A stretch of 64,000 nt of DNA from Knoxdaviesia capensis (lineage: Eukaryota; Ascomycota; Sordariomycetes; Microascales; Gondwanamycetaceae): the NCBI GenBank assembly GCA_001510575.1, contig LNGK01000004.1:4119866-4183865 (forward strand), written 5' to 3'. A program made the position numbers and the translations under genes. The notes under the pieces were generated by a model. That model saw nothing but the letters and a program-made list of their open reading frames with translations, had not been told where the DNA came from and did no database searches. Below are positions 31,413 to 42,963 of this stretch, in pieces; the stretch's first letter is position 1; the number at the start of each line of letters is the position of its first letter.

Positions 31413-32527
31413 GGTGGGAGACGGCTGAGGGTATCACGGTGGCAAAGAGAGAGAGAGAGACAAAAAGAGAAGGGAGTAGTGACGATGGCCAGTCGGTATT
31501 CACGCCTGGTATCGAAACCCTAAGTGACGTCGGAGAGAGAGGGTTTTTTTTTTTCTCTCGCAAGATCGAGTGACTATCACAAGCGCGAACTAAAGGATGA
31601 TGCGACGTTGGAAACCAAAGCGATATCGGGACCGCAAAAAAAAAAAAGAAAAAAAAAGAGGTATAGTGAGCCCCCACCAAAACAAAAATGCTCGGCTCTT
31701 CAGACTCGATACGCGAGCCAACAAGGAAAGTGTAGATGTTAAAAGAAGAGATATCGGAGCCTTCGATCGCTAACCGAGACTCGTGTTTCTGGACAAAGTT
31801 TCAAAACATAACAAACAGCGAGAGTGTAATTTGAGTTCTGATTCTGATAAGCTCGTCGAAGGAGGGGCAAGGCTATTATCGGCGAAAAAAAAAGAAGAGG
31901 CTCCTCCTTTGGATCTCTAGACCTTGCTCAGCCGGTGAGATTCAGGGTGCTTCAGATTCGCTGGAGTGGGTTTCTGTGATTTCGCTTCAGTGGGATTCTC
32001 GGGATGGAGTGGGTTAGATAGCGGCCGCAAGTTCTGGAAGGGCTTTCTTCATCGGCTCCGAAATCTAACATGTGCAGGCCTGCGTAGATCTTGAATCAGT
32101 GGGGAAGAAAACACGGAGGTGAGAGATTGCGTGCATATGTGGGCAAGGGTTTGGGCAAGTCGATAGGGTCAAACCCTGGGTTTTGGATTGCGGGAGCGTA
32201 CCTGGATTGACGGGACATTACAACAGCAACAGCAGGGAAGCGTAAATCGTTGATTCATATGAACAGCAAACTCAACATTATAAGTCATAGCTTGTGGATG
32301 ATGATGTCGAAGTGAAAAGTGGTGATGTCGGAAAGACTCTGATTCACAGGACCGAGCAGTACAGCCAGCTGCTGACAGCTGTGTGCAGCTGGCAGCCAAA
32401 TCATGTTTACGGTGTTCCCATTTTCTTTTTCAACCTCACTTCACACCATCTTCTTCACCATATTCTTCTTCCAACTCCCTCTTCACTCAACTTCCCAGGC
32501 TTTTTTTCAGGGCATGAACTCGGCCCA
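31413..32527. other. Divergent promoter region between MTHFR and mitochondrial LeuRS
   Basis: About 1.1 kb of bidirectional promoter. It contains a telobox/CRE-like pair near the MTHFR start (listed separately), A-rich runs at 31637-31660, and CT-rich leader sequence before the LeuRS start. No gene recognised. Confidence 0.6.
31515..31530. promoter_or_regulatory. Telobox AAACCCTAA adjacent to a TGACGT (CRE-like) half site
   Basis: AAACCCTAA at 31515-31523 is followed directly by GTGACGTC, about 105 bp upstream of the MTHFR start. TGACGT is the core recognised by bZIP factors of the CRE type. Both motifs are visible; their use is inference. Confidence 0.4.
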
Positions 32528-35500
32528 ATGCAGTCGATATATCGACGGTCGGTTCTCCGCTGCTGGCCGGACCAACAGTTCCCGCACAATGCCTGCTCAG
32601 CCCTCCCGTTTATGAACCGGCGCCCCGGCCGGCCCGCGCCGCTCCGCACGCACGCGACAACCACCACGAGCACCCTCCGGACGAAACTCGATCTGCCGGC
32701 GCTCGACAAGAAATGGCGGGACATCTGGACCCGCGAGGCCTCCGCCGCGCCGACAGCAACCCCGCGCGGCTCCACCCAGTACATCCTGTCGATGTTCCCG
32801 TACCCGTCGGGCCAGCTCCACCTGGGCCATCTGCGCGTGTACACCATCGCCGACGTGGTTGCGCGCGTGCGCACGCTGCAGGGCCACCACGTGATTCTGC
32901 CGATGGGCTGGGACGCCTTTGGCCTTCCGGCCGAGAACGCGGCGCTGGCGCGCGGGGTGCCGCCCGAGCAGTGGACGCGGGCGAATATCCAGCGCATGAA
33001 GCATCAGCTAGAGGTGATGAACGGCAGCTGGGACTGGGCGCGGGTGAGTAACGCTCTATCTGGTTTAACCGGTCTTGTGTGTGTGTGTGAGTGCCGGCTT
33101 GTACTGACGTACTGTATCTTGTCTTGTGTCTAGGAACTGGCCACCTGCGACCCCGAATTCTACAAACACACGCAAAAGATCTTCCTGATGCTGCACGAGC
33201 GCGGCCTCGCCTACCAAGCCGAAGCCGAAGTCAACTTCGACCCCGTCGACAACACGGTGGTCGCGAACGAGCAGGTCGACGCCAGCGGCTGCTCGTGGCG
33301 CTCCGGCGCCAAGGTCGAGAAACGCCGGCTGCGGCAGTGGTTCTTCAAGATCTCGGCCTTCCGCGACGAGCTGCTGCGCGATCTGGACAGCTTGGCGGCT
33401 GGCGGCGCGTGGCCTGAGCGCGTGCTCGCTATGCAGCGCAACTGGCTCGGCAAGTCGACCGGCGCCAACGTCAAGTTCCCGCTGCTGTTCCTCGACCCGG
33501 CCGCCGGCGCCTCGCGCACCGAGTCCGTCGAGATCTACACCACCCGGCCCGACACGCTGTTCGGCGCACAGTACCTTGCGCTCGCCCCCACACACCCCGC
33601 CGTCGCCAAACTTGCCGAGACGAATGCCGACCTACAAGCCTTCCTCTCCACTCCCGCCTCGCCCGACTCCAAGGCCGGCTTCCTCCTCCCCGGGGTCCGC
33701 GCGATCAACCCGCTCGCCTACCACGACGACACCCCCGAGGCCACCAAAGCGTCGATGCCCGTGTATGTTGCGCCTTACGTTCTGGGCGATTACGGCAAGG
33801 GCGCTGTGATGGGCGTGCCGGCGCACGACCAGCGGGACTTTGCCTTCTGGAAGCACCACTGCCCCGACGAGCCGGTGCGCCACGTGATCGGGCCCGCCAG
33901 CACCACGGCCACCACCGCTTCCACCCAAGATGCGCCGTTTACCGGGCACGGGACCATGCTGGAGACCAGCGGTCCGTTCCGCGGCAAACCGTCAGACGCA
34001 GCCGCCGAGATCCTTGTGTCCATGCTGCAGTCGGCCGAGCTCGCCCAACCAATCGAGGAATGGCGGCTGCGCGACTGGCTGATCAGCCGGCAGCGCTACT
34101 GGGGCGCGCCGATCCCCATCATCCACTGTGGCAAATGCGGGCCCGTGGCCGTCCCCGACCACCAGCTGCCGGTGGAGCTGCCGCCGGTCGACTACCACTG
34201 GGCCACGGGCAAGCCGGGCAACCCGCTCGAAAGCGCGTCGGACTGGCTGCACACCGAGTGTCCGAAGTGCCACGGCCCCGCGCGGCGCGACACGGACACC
34301 ATGGACACATTTGTCGATTCCAGCTGGTACTACGCGCGCTTCGCCGACCCGCAGAACGCCGCGCAGCCGTTCTCGCCCGCTGCCGCGGCGCAGGTCCTCC
34401 CCGTGGACGTGTACATCGGCGGCATCGAGCACGCCATCCTCCATCTCCTGTACTCGCGCTTCATCTACAAGTTCCTCGCCACCACCGACCTCTTCCCGAC
34501 CCCCGCTACCGCCACTGCCGCCGACGCAACGGCGGCCTCTGCCCCCGCGCCCGCTCTGGAACCATTCCGCCGACTGATCACCCAGGGCATGGTGCACGGC
34601 CAGACCTTCACGGACCCGGCCACCGGCCGCTTCCTCACCCCCGACGAGCTGGACCTGAGCGTGCCCACTCAGCCGCGCATCCGCGCCACAGGCGCCGCGC
34701 CGGCCGTCAGTTTCGAGAAGATGTCGAAGAGCAAGTTCAACGGCGTCGACCCGACGGACTTTGTCGCGCGGTTCGGCGCGGACGCCACGCGCGCGCACAT
34801 CCTGTTCCAGGCGCCGGTGAGCGAGGTGCTCAACTGGGACGACGCCAAGATTGCGGGCATCACGCGGTGGTTTGCGCGGCTGCACGAGCTCGTCGGCTCG
34901 ACCGCAGCTGCCGGTGTGCTCCCGGGGGATCCCGACACCGGGGCGGCGGTGCTGGCGTTCCTCACGGAATCTGCGGCGCGCGCCGATGCCATGTCGGAGA
35001 GCGACACGGCGCGGTGGACGGCTGACGGCGAGGTCTGGCGGGCCGTGCAGGCGGCGATCGCCAGCGTGACGGCCGCCTACGACGACGTGTACTCCCTCAA
35101 CACCGTGGTGTCCGACCTGATGACCCTCACCAACACCATCGCCGCGCACCAGGCATCCGCCACACCGCTCGTGCACCACGCCGCGCTCTCGGCGCTGATC
35201 CGCATGCTGGCCCCGATAGCCCCCGCCCTCTGCGAGGAGTTCTGGCAGCTCCTCGCCCCCCCCGCCCCGTCATCTTCTTCTCTGCACTGCCCCGTGTCGA
35301 TATTTCACCGCGCCAGCTTCCCCGTGGTCGACGGCTCGGCGACCTCCATCCTCGTGCCGCGCTTCCAGAAGTGCGCGGTGCAGGTCAACGGTCGCCTGCG
35401 CACCGTCGTGCACATCCCCAAACCGCCCGACCACCTCGCGAAGGACGCCCAGCGCCTGCGCGAGTGGATCGTGCGTGAGATCCTCGCCACCGAAGAAGGC

Positions 35501-35602
35501 CGGCGCTTGGCCGGTTCGCGCGAGGTTGTGGCGACCGGGCTTGACGGCGCCAAGCGCGTGATCGTGGTGGGCTGCGGTAGTACGGTCAACTTTGTAATCT
35601 AA
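32528..35602 (+). CDS. NAM2: Mitochondrial leucyl-tRNA synthetase
   Basis: Two exons (32528-33043 and 33134-35602; intron 90 bp) give about 994 residues. The Arg/Ser-rich N-terminus (MQSIYRRSVLRCW...) is a likely mitochondrial presequence. Class I synthetase motifs are present: FPYPSGQLHLGHLRVYT with the HIGH box as HLGH, MGWDAFGLPAENAA, the CP1 editing domain (from about residue 270, including TTRPDTLFGAQY and YGKGAVMGVPAHDQRD), DWLISRQRYWGAPIP, TMDTFVDSSWYYARF, YIGGIEHAILHLLYSRF and the KMSKS box in FEKMSKSKFNG. The bacterial/mitochondrial-type architecture separates it from the cytosolic enzyme. It charges mitochondrial tRNA-Leu; in yeast the homologue Nam2 also helps splice group I introns, which may or may not hold here. 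Upstream in-frame codons exist but 32528 places the presequence correctly. Confidence 0.96.
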
Positions 35603-35905
35603 GTGCCCTGTTATGTATGTACTCTGTTTTCCCCAGCCAGTTCTTTCTGCTCCATGCTAGATATCACCACCATTTACTTGTATTTATATCACTTGTAAGA
35701 TACATCAGTCGGCAATAGAGTCGTCTCGTTTTAGTCTCGTTTTATATGGAAAAATATATATGAAGATAAGATAAATAAATGAGCTCCCCCTTCCCCCTTC
35801 CATGCTGTATTTTCAGATCCGCCACAAAGCCTTCCTTCATCAGTCCCACGATCCAGCTACTTGACATGCTAGTCAATGGCTCCAAACACGTGCATGTTGG
35901 TCAGC
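35603..35905. other. Convergent 3' region between LeuRS and AA9
   Basis: About 300 bp, AT-rich after LeuRS, with likely 3' UTRs of both genes. Nothing else is visible. Confidence 0.6.
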
Positions 35906-36922
35906 TCAGGTGCACTGGGAGTAATACGTGTTGAGGAACGTGCAGGTACTGTCGATGCAGGTAGTCGGGCCAGTCCAGCCCTGTCCGCCGCACTGCTCCC
36001 ACTTCTTGGCGCCGGTGGAGGGCGACTGGGTGGACGAGGACCTGGGGCTTGTCGTGGTGGACGGCGCGACGGAGGTTGCAGCCGGAGTGGTCGACACAGG
36101 AATGGCCGTGGTCGCCGGGCTGGCGCCGGCAACAGTGGGGGACGACCAGGCGGTGGCGGTCGAGGGCGACTGCACGGCCATCGACTGGCCGCCGGAGATG
36201 ATGGCACCGCCGGGCACGGGATACGTGGTGACGTCGGCGAACACGTTGAACACGACACCGGGGTCGGTGGGCCCGTACAGCGCGGTTCCGGCGACTCCGG
36301 CAGGGTTCAAGGTGCCGGAGCCGGTGATCTCGAGGTTGATGCACTGCGGGTAGCTCTGGGCCCCATTGACCTGGGTGGCGCCGTGCAGAGCCAGGATTTC
36401 GTGGCGCAGGACGTAGTTTCCGGGGGCAATGGTCCGGGGGATGGTCAGCGTCCACGTGTTGTTGTTGGCAACCAGCAGGTCGGCAGCATAGGTTCTGGGG
36501 GCCGACACAAGTCCGGCACCGGCGATCTTGAAGAAGCGCAGCGCGGTCTTGTCTACGGTCTCGCAGCTGCCGGGGCAGCGCGCGAGCCAGTCAATGACCG
36601 GGCCTTGATGCGACTCGGGCCAGGGGGTCCAGAACAGCGTCATGGTGTCGCCGGCGGCAATGCGGATGTGGGCCTTGCCGGGAGTGGCACTCCGGTGGCA
36701 GATGATATCCGGATGGGTGTAGTGGTCGGGAGACACAAAGCCGTTATCCAGCTGGTCGGCAGTCCATCCGGCCATCGGCGGCGGGTTGGACAAATAAGGG
36801 TGGCGGGTCGGGTCAAAGTTTTCATAGCCCACGCCGTTGATGACAACGGCGGACACGTGGCCGTGGGCAGACACACAAGCCACCGAGGCCAGAGTTGCCA
36901 GGACGCTCTTAACGGTCACCAT
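35906..36922 (-). CDS. AA9 lytic polysaccharide monooxygenase with C-terminal CBM1
   Basis: A single exon of 338 residues. The start at 36922 is chosen over an upstream in-frame ATG because it gives a signal peptide (VLATLASVACVSA) cut directly before His-Gly-His-Val, the copper-binding N-terminal His of AA9. The second brace His lies in ESHQGPVIDWLARCPG and the axial Tyr in AQSYPQCINLEI; IICHRSATPG and FFKIAGAG are also family strings. A Ser/Thr/Pro-rich linker (about 240-300) leads to a fungal-type cellulose-binding module (WEQCGGQGWTGPTTC ... YYSQC) with its conserved Cys and aromatic residues. The enzyme should oxidatively cleave cellulose (C1 or C4 not decidable here) outside the cell, using reductant and O2 or H2O2. 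No intron is needed; the frame is intact. Confidence 0.96.
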   Translation of the reverse strand: MVTVKSVLATLASVACVSAHGHVSAVVINGVGYENFDPTRHPYLSNPPPMAGWTADQLDNGFVSPDHYTHPDIICHRSATPGKAHIRIAAGDTMTLFWTPWPESHQGPVIDWLARCPGSCETVDKTALRFFKIAGAGLVSAPRTYAADLLVANNNTWTLTIPRTIAPGNYVLRHEILALHGATQVNGAQSYPQCINLEITGSGTLNPAGVAGTALYGPTDPGVVFNVFADVTTYPVPGGAIISGGQSMAVQSPSTATAWSSPTVAGASPATTAIPVSTTPAATSVAPSTTTSPRSSSTQSPSTGAKKWEQCGGQGWTGPTTCIDSTCTFLNTYYSQCT

Positions 36923-37952
36923 TGTGAGAAACGGATGATTGGCGAGAGAGAGAGACAGTTTGAAGGAATGGATATTGGCTGAGCGAAGGAACACGCGAGG
37001 AAAGGACAGTGGCAGAGACCAAGAAGAAGCCGAAGATCGGATGAAGACCAGAGAACCTGGATGAAAGCGAGACAAGTGAATTCCAGCCGAGGGGGGATCG
37101 GCCGTTCTTATAGAAAACCACCGGACGCGAAGACTGCGACGGAGTGTAGCCAAAAAGATGATCAGCCCTTCGTCCTGACGGTGTGTAAGTCTGTAAGCGA
37201 TCCAGGGGGGTTCACTGGTGACACCAAGAAGAACGCCTCAAACGTCAGTGCCACCTGTGCATCTTGGATCCGTGGCCGCCGTTCCATGCCTCCCGGCTGC
37301 ACGGGGAGATGCCTCCGTCACAGGAAACCCGGGATCCAGGTAGAGTGGTGACGCTGCGCCCCAGCGGAACAGGCCTAACGAGGATCCAAGTGATACCGGG
37401 CTCGTCTGCACCGCCGCCGTCTCGTTAACAGACCAATACCGACAGCCGACATCCCGTGGATGAGGAGCTGATGATGTCGATGTTGGCGGTATACTAAAGT
37501 TTCTCCTCCCATCGCCATTCGTCTCAGCGACAGACTGCCACTGGTGATGTTCTCGTCGGCTCAGGTGTCGACAGTATCAGCGGTAGACTCGTGTCAGACC
37601 GGCCAGTTCGTCTTGTGTCTCCGGCATCGACGAGAAAGCCCATCTCACTCCCTTCCTCGATGCACGCCTCCTGTGTTCTCATGGAGTCGCAGCCGGATGC
37701 TCAGCCCACAATGCCGGCCTCCTCCTTTTGCACCCTCCAGCCGATATATTATGCCAAGAGCGTGAGCAACTGGACTCGCCCCAGAGACAAGGCCCGCGAG
37801 GGATGTGCTGTAGCCGTGAAGCGAGAAGAGCAATCTCTCTCAAGGTCATGGTTTGAGCAAACGCGTCAAGCGTACCAAGTGAATTCCGGTGTTGCACGCG
37901 AAGAGACTCAGAACGTTGGATGTCGCCGCCTCTAAGCTGTACATCTCGACGC
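36923..37952. other. AA9 promoter region
   Basis: About 1 kb upstream of the AA9 gene. CT/GA-rich leader sequence lies just upstream of the start. Several GGGG/CCCC-containing stretches resemble possible carbon-catabolite (CreA-type) sites, but I cannot single out one with confidence. No gene recognised. Confidence 0.5.
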
Positions 37953-38318
37953 AGGCCGGTCCGGATATCCCGAGTCTCCACCGTCGATGTCAACTCTGAT
38001 TCTCCAACACATCTCCAACTCTTGGAGTGTCCTCATCACCGGGCTGGTCTGAAGCCCCAAACCGGCGGGGGTACGGCGGAGCGAGAGTGCGGCGCCGAGG
38101 CTTCTGGAACTGGATCTGGGCGGTTTAATCAAAACAGGTCGGTCCGCATATCCCGAGTCTCCACCGTCGATGCTAACTCCGATTCTCCAACATGTCTCCA
38201 ACTGTTGGAGTATCCTCATCCATGGGCCGGTCTGAAACCCCAAACCCGCAGGGGTACGGCGAAGCGAAAGTGCGGAGCCGAAGCTTCTGGAACTGGATCT
38301 GGGAGGTTTAGCATAAAA
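37953..38318. repeat. Tandem duplication, two 183-bp units
   Basis: Units 37953-38135 and 38136-38318 share long stretches (for example ATATCCCGAGTCTCCACCGT and TTCTGGAACTGGATCTGGG) with about one difference in eight bases. The period of 183 is a multiple of three, and one reading frame stays open through both units on each strand, giving 61-residue repeats on the minus strand within a 140-codon frame. Whether either strand is coding is unknown. Confidence 0.85.
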
Positions 38319-38578
38319 GTCAGGCATCGACAACAAGGTAGCATCGGGGCCCACAAGAACATGCCTGTTGATTCTTCACAGCCCCGGTTCATCTGATTGT
38401 CCCCCAGGAAGTGGACCACAGCTTCACAGGCCCGGTGGTGGTTTAGACCGACGAAGCAGTGGAGAAGCAACAGCAAAGACACTCTTTGAAGGAGAGAGTC
38501 AGCCGGGATAAATGTCGCCCCCAGTTGACGCAAAGACCACCAGCGTCTTTGGGACAAATCTCATCGCCACGGTCGGCT

Positions 38579-38608
38579 AAACCCTAATGGCCGTTGATCT
38601 TAGGGTTT
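38579..38608. repeat. Inverted telobox pair
   Basis: AAACCCTAA at 38579-38587 and its exact reverse complement TTAGGGTTT at 38600-38608 are separated by 12 bases. It lies between the tandem duplication and the 3' end of the Zn2Cys6 gene. It could form a 9-bp hairpin or a double telobox. Confidence 0.75.
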
Positions 38609-38770
38609 GACTTGGCCGCTTCCAACAAGACCTCTCTCGAACCAGATGCAGTTTGGTGTCGCGAGAGATACATGTATCGATCAGACATGGATAGAAGATG
38701 TACAGTATTGTAAATACAAGGTTCGAGTACGTGATTGGACATCCAAGTCATGCCACACCCGCGAGTCAAC

Positions 38771-41174
38771 CTACATATACCCCGAATCAATCGGGTCCCA
38801 GAGACTGCCAAACAACGGGTCAAACGCCGAAGGGTCCATCAGAATCTGCTGCATCTCCTGCGCAATGGCCTCCTGCCGCGCCTTTTCCGCCTCCGCGCTG
38901 GATCCCCCGGGCGCCGGCGTCGACAGCAGCTTTTCCACCACATCGGTGTGCTGGCCCAGGCAGATATCGCCCAGGTCCCAGCCGGACGTCTCGCGGAGCT
39001 CGCGCAGCAGACACAGCAGGTCGTTCGCCATGCGCAGCGACGTGCTCTGCGACAGCCCGGCCGCGGACGACGCATCGTCAATCTCCACCGCACAGCGCAG
39101 CAGGAACGTGACCGTCGACGAAAACGTAAACGCCGACCCCGGCAGCCAGAAGTCGCCCACCTGCGCCGCCGTCAGCTCCTGCGTAAACATGATGATGTCC
39201 TCCGCCGTCCGCCGCGCCTGCGTGTAGCGGTGGCTGAGCCAGCCCGGGTTCGACTGCGCTTCGTCGCGGCCGCCGCTCAGCTCGATCCGCTGCGTCAACA
39301 GCCGGATCGTCAGGTACGCCAGTCGGAGATTGGCGGCCCCCGGCGCTCCCAGATCGGTTCCGCGCACCACAATGTGCCGGCACGGCGCCGAGAGCGAGTC
39401 GATCCACATGTCGAGGTCGCGCGTAGGCCGGTGGTGGCCCGGGAGTGGCGGCTCAGTGTCGTCGGGCTGCGACCCTGGGCGTTGTTGCTGTTGCTGTTGC
39501 TGTGCCATCGTCATCCCTCGGCTAAGGCTGCTGCTGCTCCCGGACAGAAGAAATATGCTTTCCAAGTAGCGGTAGAGTAGTTCCGACAGACTGTATAGAG
39601 CTATGAAGATCTCGGCCGCTCCCCGATTCCGACCGGTTGATTCTTGGCTCACTCCGAGATACTCCAGAGACGGCGGGGGGATATTTTGCTGGGCCCGCCG
39701 GATATGAGGCGGCGTCCCATGCGCCAGACTAAGCCTGTAAGATAGAGAACCGAGATGCCGGTCAGCATTGCTGTGTTTGGGGCTCCAACAGGGGACTTCT
39801 CACCAGCTGTCGTGGACAGACAGTGTCCACCAGATCTTCATCCGCATGTGCTTCTCGGTCTCGGGGATATTCCACCCCAGGGGATTGTAGTTCAGCCCCA
39901 TCGAGTGAGCCAGCGACACCGCCGATCCCAACTGGACGCCATTGCCAACCATGGACGTTGTCGGCCGCCCGCCAATGTTCAGCAGAATGGCAATGATGGT
40001 GGAGATGCTGGGTGACAGATGCAGTTCTGAGTACAGCGCGTCGTTCGCCAGGTTCCACACGAACCGCGGGTCTGGACAGTGGGCGCGGGCCAAGATGGCG
40101 TCGTGGCGCCAGTACGTCAGGCTGTGGGCGTACATGCAGCAGAGGAGAGCCGGCGAGATTCCGTCTTTGGCATCGGCCATTTGCGTTTCAAACGTTCGCT
40201 GGTCTAGCACGGGTAAACACAGGTTTTGCTTTTGGAAGAATCTGGAGGGCGGGGGGTTAGGACAGGCGGGCTCCGGACTACCTGAAAGGGGCACGGCAAG
40301 TGGAGGCTGGGGTTCCTTACACGTCCAGAAGATGGCGCGACCACGGCTCTAACAGCTTCTCGATGATTTGCAGCTTGGCCGCGGACGGCGAAGCCTGTGC
40401 CGACACGCCGAGGGGTTGTCTGCGCACTTTCGTGAACACCACAGCCCCCGAGCGCGCCCCGGGCTGCGGGCGGATGAGCCGCAACATGCCCGATGTCGGA
40501 TGGACCAGCGACAGGTAATCAGCCACAACCTGACTGTCGTCCATAACATCCGGGCCGATGATGTGGGCGTTGTCGTCCTCAGCAACATCCAGCGACATGG
40601 GCGTATCGGTGGTCCCGGAGTGCAGCGAAGGCCCCGGCGTCGATGGCGGCGGCGGCGGCGGCGCCATGCCAGGTCCGGCTTGCCGGGGCCGCGGCGCCGG
40701 GGTCGCAGTGTCGTCGTCCTTCTCGATATCCATGGAGTGAGCCGGACCCCCAACTCGAGCTGGCTCGCCGTAGCGAGAAGGCGGAGGACGCAGCGGAGGA
40801 GGCGGCTGTGTGTTCCGGGATATCGACACCAGCGTGGCGGCCGTCGACGCAGTCGGGTCCGGACTGCTCGCCGCGTGCAATAGCATCCTGCGCACAACCG
40901 ACGGCGATCGGGGGTGGTCATGGACACGTGACGCCGGCGATTGCAGCCGGCTGCGGGGGAGCCCGGCCATGATGGCTGGGGAGTTGTTGCCGGGAAACAC
41001 ACATTCAGTGGTGTGCACCTGGCACATCAGGCACGGCGACGAGGGCGACTCAACCCGGCACCGGGATTTGCGGCGGCGGCACGGGATGCATGCGGGCTTG
41101 GAATGGGATCGGTACGGCCTGGTTGAAGACGCAAAAGGAGAAGGCGGAGGAGGCGGAAGAGGGGGACGCTGCAT
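38771..41174 (-). CDS. Zn2Cys6 fungal-specific transcription factor
   Basis: Three exons on the minus strand (41174-40321, 40241-39804, 39734-38771) give about 751 residues; introns of 79 and 69 bp join in phase. The N-terminus has a Zn2Cys6 binuclear cluster, CIPCRRRKSRC then eight residues, CLMC and TTEC (spacing C-x2-C-x6-C-x8-C-x2-C-x6-C), preceded by a Pro-rich, Arg/Ser-rich leader. A long Pro/Ser linker is followed by the fungal-specific transcription factor domain (about 280-520) with FFQKQNLCLPVLDQRTF, ALLCCMYAHSLTYW, SMGLNYNPLGWNIPETEKHMRMKIWWTLSVHDSW, and a C-terminal helical part with a Gln run. It should bind CGG-containing sites. It lies next to the M19 dipeptidase and in the same block as the MFS and decarboxylase genes, so it may control them; that is inference. 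Confidence 0.92.
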
Positions 41175-41547
41175 GATTCAGTGAGACGGGGAGGACGAGA
41201 TGATTCAAGCAACGGAGAAGGGAGAGAGAGAGAAAGAGTGAGGGAAAGAGAGAAACGGTGCTGTGCAGGCCATCTTCGGGTTGTGATTATCGAGTAGTGA
41301 AAGGTTGCCGTTCGCCATAGAATTGCAGGAAACTCTGCTGATAAGAAAGAGAAGAACCAGCGTTTTCGCCATTATGTAAGCTCCGGAGATAAGAGGTTGA
41401 AAGGGGGTTCCTTCCCGTTTGTTTACTCGCTCTAGCTGAACTTGAAAGCTTCTTTTTTTCTTTCTAGAATCCACTAAGCTTCTATTTTCGTTTCTGGAAC
41501 GCTTCGACGGACCTCGATTTCTACATATATATATATTTCGCTCTATT
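41175..41547. other. Promoter of the Zn2Cys6 gene and 3' end of the dipeptidase
   Basis: About 370 bp between two minus-strand genes, AG/CT-rich near the transcription-factor start, with a short (TA) run at 41525-41536. No gene is recognised. Confidence 0.6.
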
Positions 41548-42963
41548 TCACTCTTTGTCTCCCCCCGCCGATTTATGATACAGGCCTTCCACCGGCGGCT
41601 TCACTCCATACCAATCTAGTCCGAGCTTGTCTTCCGGGTCCGGGTCGGGCATCTGATAGTATCCATCGTACCGCCACCAGGTCCGGTCTTCCCACACATC
41701 CTCAACCGGCAGCACGCCCTCGGCCTTCATCTGGTCGCGCGTGGCTTCGACGCCACGCCAGACCCGCAGGATGTTCTCGCCGGCAACCTTGGCCAGCTGG
41801 GCCTCAGTGGCGCCGCGGTCGAGGATGGCCTTGAGAAGGTGCGGGTAGCACTTGACGTCCTCCAGGCCGGGGATGACGGAGGCGATGCCGTCAAAGTCCG
41901 ACCCGAGCCCGACGTGGTCCCAGCCGATGCGCTCGGCCACGTAGAACAGGTGGTCCAGCAGCATGTCCATGGTGGCCTCGCTGCGCCGGCCGGTCAGGTG
42001 TTCCGGCACGAAGGTGACCATGACGATGCCGCCGTTGCCCGGCACCATGTCGAGCACGTCGTCTGGGATGTTTCGCGAGCAGTCGAACTTGGCTTGCACG
42101 TTGGAGTGCGAGAACATCACCGGCGCGCGCGTCAGCTTGAGCGTCTGGCGCGCCGCATCGGCGGAAACGTGCGAGATGTCGACAATCATTCCTTGGGCGT
42201 TGTTAGACATATGTCGGCACAGTCGAGCTCAGGGAAAAAGAACAGTAACAAACTAACCTAGCCGGTTCATCTCAACCACCACTGACCGTCCAAGCTTGGA
42301 CAGGCCGCCGTGTACCGGCCCGACCTTGGAAGTGGAACTGTCGGCAAACGCATTGTTGCACACATGAGTGAGAGTGCACTGCGTCTCCAGTCAAAAATTG
42401 TGAGCAATAAACTCGGCGTGGCATGTGTACTATGCATCCATTCAGGGCATGACAGGCAAGGAACCTACGTAGCGAACGCCCAACCGGTAAAACGCCCGAA
42501 CAATACCAATACTGTTTCCCGCCATATGCAGGCCCTCGATGCCGATCGAGCAGGCGATCTTCCCGGCCGCGTAGATGGGCTTCACCTCGTCGGGCCCGCT
42601 GACCAGCTGGAACGTGTCCGGGTACGACTCGACGAGCCGCAGCGTCATATCGATCTGCTCAATGGCGTCCCGCGCCATATCCGAGTACTCGGCGGTGGAG
42701 AAGTTCTCGGCGGAGCGGATGCACGGCACGCACACCGACCAGAACTGGCCGCCGACTGCGCCCTCTCGCAGCCGGGGAATGTCGGTCATGCCCCGCTCAA
42801 ACCCTTTCGCCAGGTCGAACTTGGGGTTGTTGTGAATCTTGCCATGGAAGCAGGCTCGCGGCTGTTGCGGGAGGTCATTGTGTCCATCGATCAGCGGCGT
42901 GGATTTCAGCACCCGCTTGACTCTCTCGTCAATCGGCAGTTTCTGGTACGGGTGAGAGTCCAT
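41548..42963 (-). CDS. M19-family (renal-type) membrane dipeptidase homologue, cytosolic
   Basis: Three exons on the minus strand (42963-42469, 42378-42258, 42191-41548) give about 419 residues; introns of 90 and 66 bp join in phase and restore VRYCTLTHVC and NRLGMIVDIS. The zinc-binding pattern of the M19 family is visible: DGHNDLP (His-x-Asp) near residue 26, the bridging Glu in SIGIEGLH, His in VDISHVS and in MFSHSNVQA, and the Asp of GLGSDFDG. There is no signal peptide and no GPI signal, unlike mammalian membrane dipeptidase, so a cytosolic enzyme is likely. The family cleaves dipeptides, tolerates D- or unusual residues at the C-terminal position, and includes enzymes of gliotoxin-type pathways. 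It is transcribed divergently from the MFS gene across an 865-bp shared promoter. Confidence 0.93.

Noticed and set aside
33992..35179. A 395-codon minus-strand frame antisense to mitochondrial LeuRS
   Set aside because: Same shadow effect; the plus strand has intact class I synthetase motifs.
37953..38318. The tandem duplication as a CRISPR-like array
   Set aside because: Two large diverged units without short repeat-spacer structure, in a eukaryotic genome.
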